The notes beneath the pieces are model-generated. The model was given only the letters and a program-made list of their open reading frames with translations. It had not been told where the DNA came from and ran no database searches. A stretch of 6,292 bases of DNA from positions 1-6,292 of the forward strand of contig JASHTL010000062.1 in assembly GCA_030040595.1 (NCBI GenBank), written 5' to 3'. Positions 4,576 to 6,292 of this stretch are shown here, piece after piece; positions within the stretch are counted from its first letter, which is position 1; each line of letters opens with the position of its first letter. Source of the stretch: Microcaldota archaeon. Its GTDB lineage: Archaea; Micrarchaeota; Micrarchaeia; Micrarchaeales; CABMGC01. The position numbers and the translations under genes were made by a program.

Positions 4576-6292
4576 TCACTGGACCTGCTGACCCTGCTGG
4601 GCCTGCTGCTTCCTGCGCCTTCTTGTGCCTGCGTAGACTATCCCTGCGATCGCAGCTATTATTGCAGTGATTATCACAGGCAGCACCGCGCCGGACAGGG
4701 CTGATGTCGTGGCAAGCTTGGTTGCGCCGCTGCTGCCGCCTGACGAGCCAGATGCCGTGTACGTGTAGTGCACCGATTCCGCAGTGTAGTCTGCATCGCC
4801 GGTGGTGTTGAACACGTAGTCATAGGTGCCGAGCGCATTCTCGGTGCTGTTTATCGTGTTCGTCGTAGAGCCGATGAGCTTGCCGTTGACGTAAAGGGTT
4901 GCGACAACCTGGCTGTTTATGGAGAAGACATGCGCGGATGTCGTGCACGAGAAGGTGTTTGAGCTGACAGTCTGGTTTGCGCAGATCCTTGTAAACTCGA
5001 GGAGGGCAGTGTACTTGCCTCTCGTGAAGTTGACCGTGTTAGACGCAATTCCTGTGTCGATGTCCTTGCCCTGCAGCGTGTAGTTTCCAGGCGTCAGCGC
5101 GAGCCCGTTGTAGAGCAGCGAGCCTGTGCCTGTTGCTACTGTGCTGTTGTTGACAAGCAGCACCACAGTGTCAGTGCCCCTTGTGCTGGTGACGTTGATC
5201 GTGCTGTTCGGATAGACGTGGACAAGCACAACACCGGTGTTGTTGGTGTTCGGGCCCGTGGTCGTGTTCCCTGAGCCGCTGGCGGCTGGGCCGCAGACGT
5301 CAAGCTTTATTGTCTGCTCTATAGGCAGGTACGATATCGATTTGAGCGTCGCAGTGAAGTTGACGTTGCTTATAGTGCCAAGCGAGATCGTGCTTCCGTT
5401 GTTGATCGTGTATGCCTTTCCGTTGACGCTTATTCCGGCGCTCGTAGGCGTGATGAAGTTCTCGACTATGGTGAACGAGACTCCGTCCAGCTTGAAGACC
5501 ACGCTGTTCAGCTGGGTGAAGTTGCTTATCTGTTCGCATGCTCCCACAGGAGTTACTGTAGGCAGAGCAGGGCCTCCGCCGCCGCCACCGCCTCCACCGC
5601 CGCCGCCACCGCCAGTGGTAGTTGTAGGCGTGGTGACAGTTATCGTGGCATTGTTCGAATATGACTCGTTAGTGCCTGAGTCATCTGCAAACTCCCTTAC
5701 AGTGAACGTTCCTGAGTTTCCGAATGTGAGCGTGTTGCCAGATACATTTATGCCGCTTGCAGAAAGCAGGGCGTTGCTCCCTACAAACGTGTTCGACGTT
5801 GAATTGTATACTTGGTATCCGAACTGGATGTATGGAGGAACTCCGCCAGTTGTAGTGTTCGTGAATGTGACCGACTGGCCAGTATCTATGCTCGCGTTTG
5901 AAGGCGAGATAGTTATTGAGAGAGGCGCGTTCTTCACGTTCAGCGTGGCCGTAGTTGTGACAGTATTGCCTGTGCTAGGCGCGACTGTCACGCTTATTAT
6001 GCTTATTCCAGTGTTGGTTGTGGTGAATGTGCATGAAGCCGTGTTGCTGCTTGTGACCAGGCTAGGGCAAGAGGATATCGTGTTCGTGCCGATTAGCCAG
6101 TTGTACGTGTACGGGCCTATTCCGCCGGTTACAGTTGCGTTGAATGTCACTGGCGTTCCTATGGTGGCGTTTACCGTGTTAGGCGTAATTGTGACCACTG
6201 TTGAAGGAGCCACGACATTGAATGTTGCGTAGGCAGTGCCTGCGCTGTCTTGCACAGTTGTGCCTGTGTCAACGGCAGTCACAGAGTAGGTG
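4576..6292 (-). CDS. Large Ig-like cell-surface protein with poly-Gly hinge and C-terminal membrane anchor, N-terminus beyond window
   Basis: Only the C-terminal 571 or so residues are present; the frame runs off the right edge, so a GTG at 6282 is internal (YSVTAVD reads through it). Numbering from that GTG, residues 26-116 and 119-217 are PKD/Ig-like beta-sandwich repeats (VTITPN, GTPVTFNATVTGGIGPYTYNW; SITISPSN, GQSVTFTNTTTGG). Residues 219-223 are Thr, and 224-237 are fourteen consecutive Gly. A further beta-rich domain spans 245-332, a Gly/Thr/Asn linker 333-349, and more beta repeats 350-510. A Ser/Gly spacer (511-519) leads to one hydrophobic anchor (530-552), RRRRK and a Gln-rich cytosolic tail. 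About 20 N-x-S/T sequons suggest heavy N-glycosylation. Cysteines occur in likely disulfide pairs: 72/84, 249/330 and 434/446. The protein is probably a surface, adhesion or S-layer-associated protein displayed outside the cell. No enzyme motif is seen. Confidence 0.85.
   Translation of the reverse strand, partial: TYSVTAVDTGTTVQDSAGTAYATFNVVAPSTVVTITPNTVNATIGTPVTFNATVTGGIGPYTYNWLIGTNTISSCPSLVTSSNTASCTFTTTNTGISIISVTVAPSTGNTVTTTATLNVKNAPLSITISPSNASIDTGQSVTFTNTTTGGVPPYIQFGYQVYNSTSNTFVGSNALLSASGINVSGNTLTFGNSGTFTVREFADDSGTNESYSNNATITVTTPTTTTGGGGGGGGGGGGGGPALPTVTPVGACEQISNFTQLNSVVFKLDGVSFTIVENFITPTSAGISVNGKAYTINNGSTISLGTISNVNFTATLKSISYLPIEQTIKLDVCGPAASGSGNTTTGPNTNNTGVVLVHVYPNSTINVTSTRGTDTVVLLVNNSTVATGTGSLLYNGLALTPGNYTLQGKDIDTGIASNTVNFTRGKYTALLEFTRICANQTVSSNTFSCTTSAHVFSINSQVVATLYVNGKLIGSTTNTINSTENALGTYDYVFNTTGDADYTAESVHYTYTASGSSGGSSGATKLATTSALSGAVLPVIITAIIAAIAGIVYAGTRRRRKQQAQQGQQVQ
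5572..5613 (-). repeat. GGN tract encoding fourteen glycines
   Basis: A 42-base run of GGC, GGT and GGA codons coding for an uninterrupted poly-Gly hinge between the Ig-like N-terminal repeats and the C-terminal surface domains. The mixed third bases lower slippage, but gain or loss of whole codons would change hinge length without breaking the frame. Confidence 0.9.

Noticed and set aside
5237..6232. Long open frame (331 codons) on the plus strand opposite the surface-protein gene
   Set aside because: It is antisense to a clear Ig-like coding sequence. Its poly-Pro run is the mirror of the poly-Gly tract and its Val-rich composition mirrors the Thr/Asn-rich repeats. No ribosome site or domain supports it.
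1..6292. CRISPR array, insertion sequence, integrase or second att copy
   Set aside because: I saw no regularly spaced repeats, transposase or recombinase motifs, or second copy of the tRNA-like 3' end in the window, so an integrated element is not demonstrated.

Overview
The window looks archaeal. It encodes the N-terminal part of a transcription factor B (TFB/TFIIB) and an archaeal presenilin/signal-peptide-peptidase-type membrane protease. TATA-box promoters precede the genes, GTGAT- and GGTGA-type Shine-Dalgarno sites match the archaeal 16S 3' end, and at least one transcript appears leaderless. A large Thr/Asn/Ser-rich Ig-like surface protein with a poly-Gly hinge and a C-terminal membrane anchor reminds me of acidophilic ARMAN/Micrarchaeota-type (DPANN) genomes. 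That lineage is an inference, not something the sequence proves.

Layout. 1-392 (minus): 5' part of a TFB gene, cut by the window edge, with TATA boxes upstream. 393-721: AT-richer intergenic DNA with promoters for both directions. 722-1189 (plus): two small, highly charged genes of unknown function (95 and 56 aa) in one operon. 1206-3037 (minus): two overlapping, translationally coupled genes of unknown function (188 aa, then 425 aa ending in a probable zinc ribbon), convergent with the small genes. 3038-3280: a divergent promoter region containing a tRNA-Leu(CAG)-like sequence on the minus strand, a tandem 9-bp repeat and several TATA boxes. 3281-4450 (plus): GxGD intramembrane aspartyl protease, probably translated from a leaderless GTG. 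4416-4559 (minus): an easily missed 47-aa single-span membrane protein overlapping the protease gene tail to tail. 4576-6292 (minus): C-terminal part of the surface protein, continuing beyond the window.

How the parts may fit. TFB and the protease are conserved cellular genes. The block 722-3037 holds four small or medium genes I cannot place in any family, beside a damaged tRNA-like sequence, which suggests lineage-specific or acquired DNA. No integrase, capsid gene or second att copy is visible in the window. On the right, an intramembrane protease lies tail to tail with a tail-anchored surface protein and a tiny membrane protein. A protease-substrate link is possible but only inferred from proximity.
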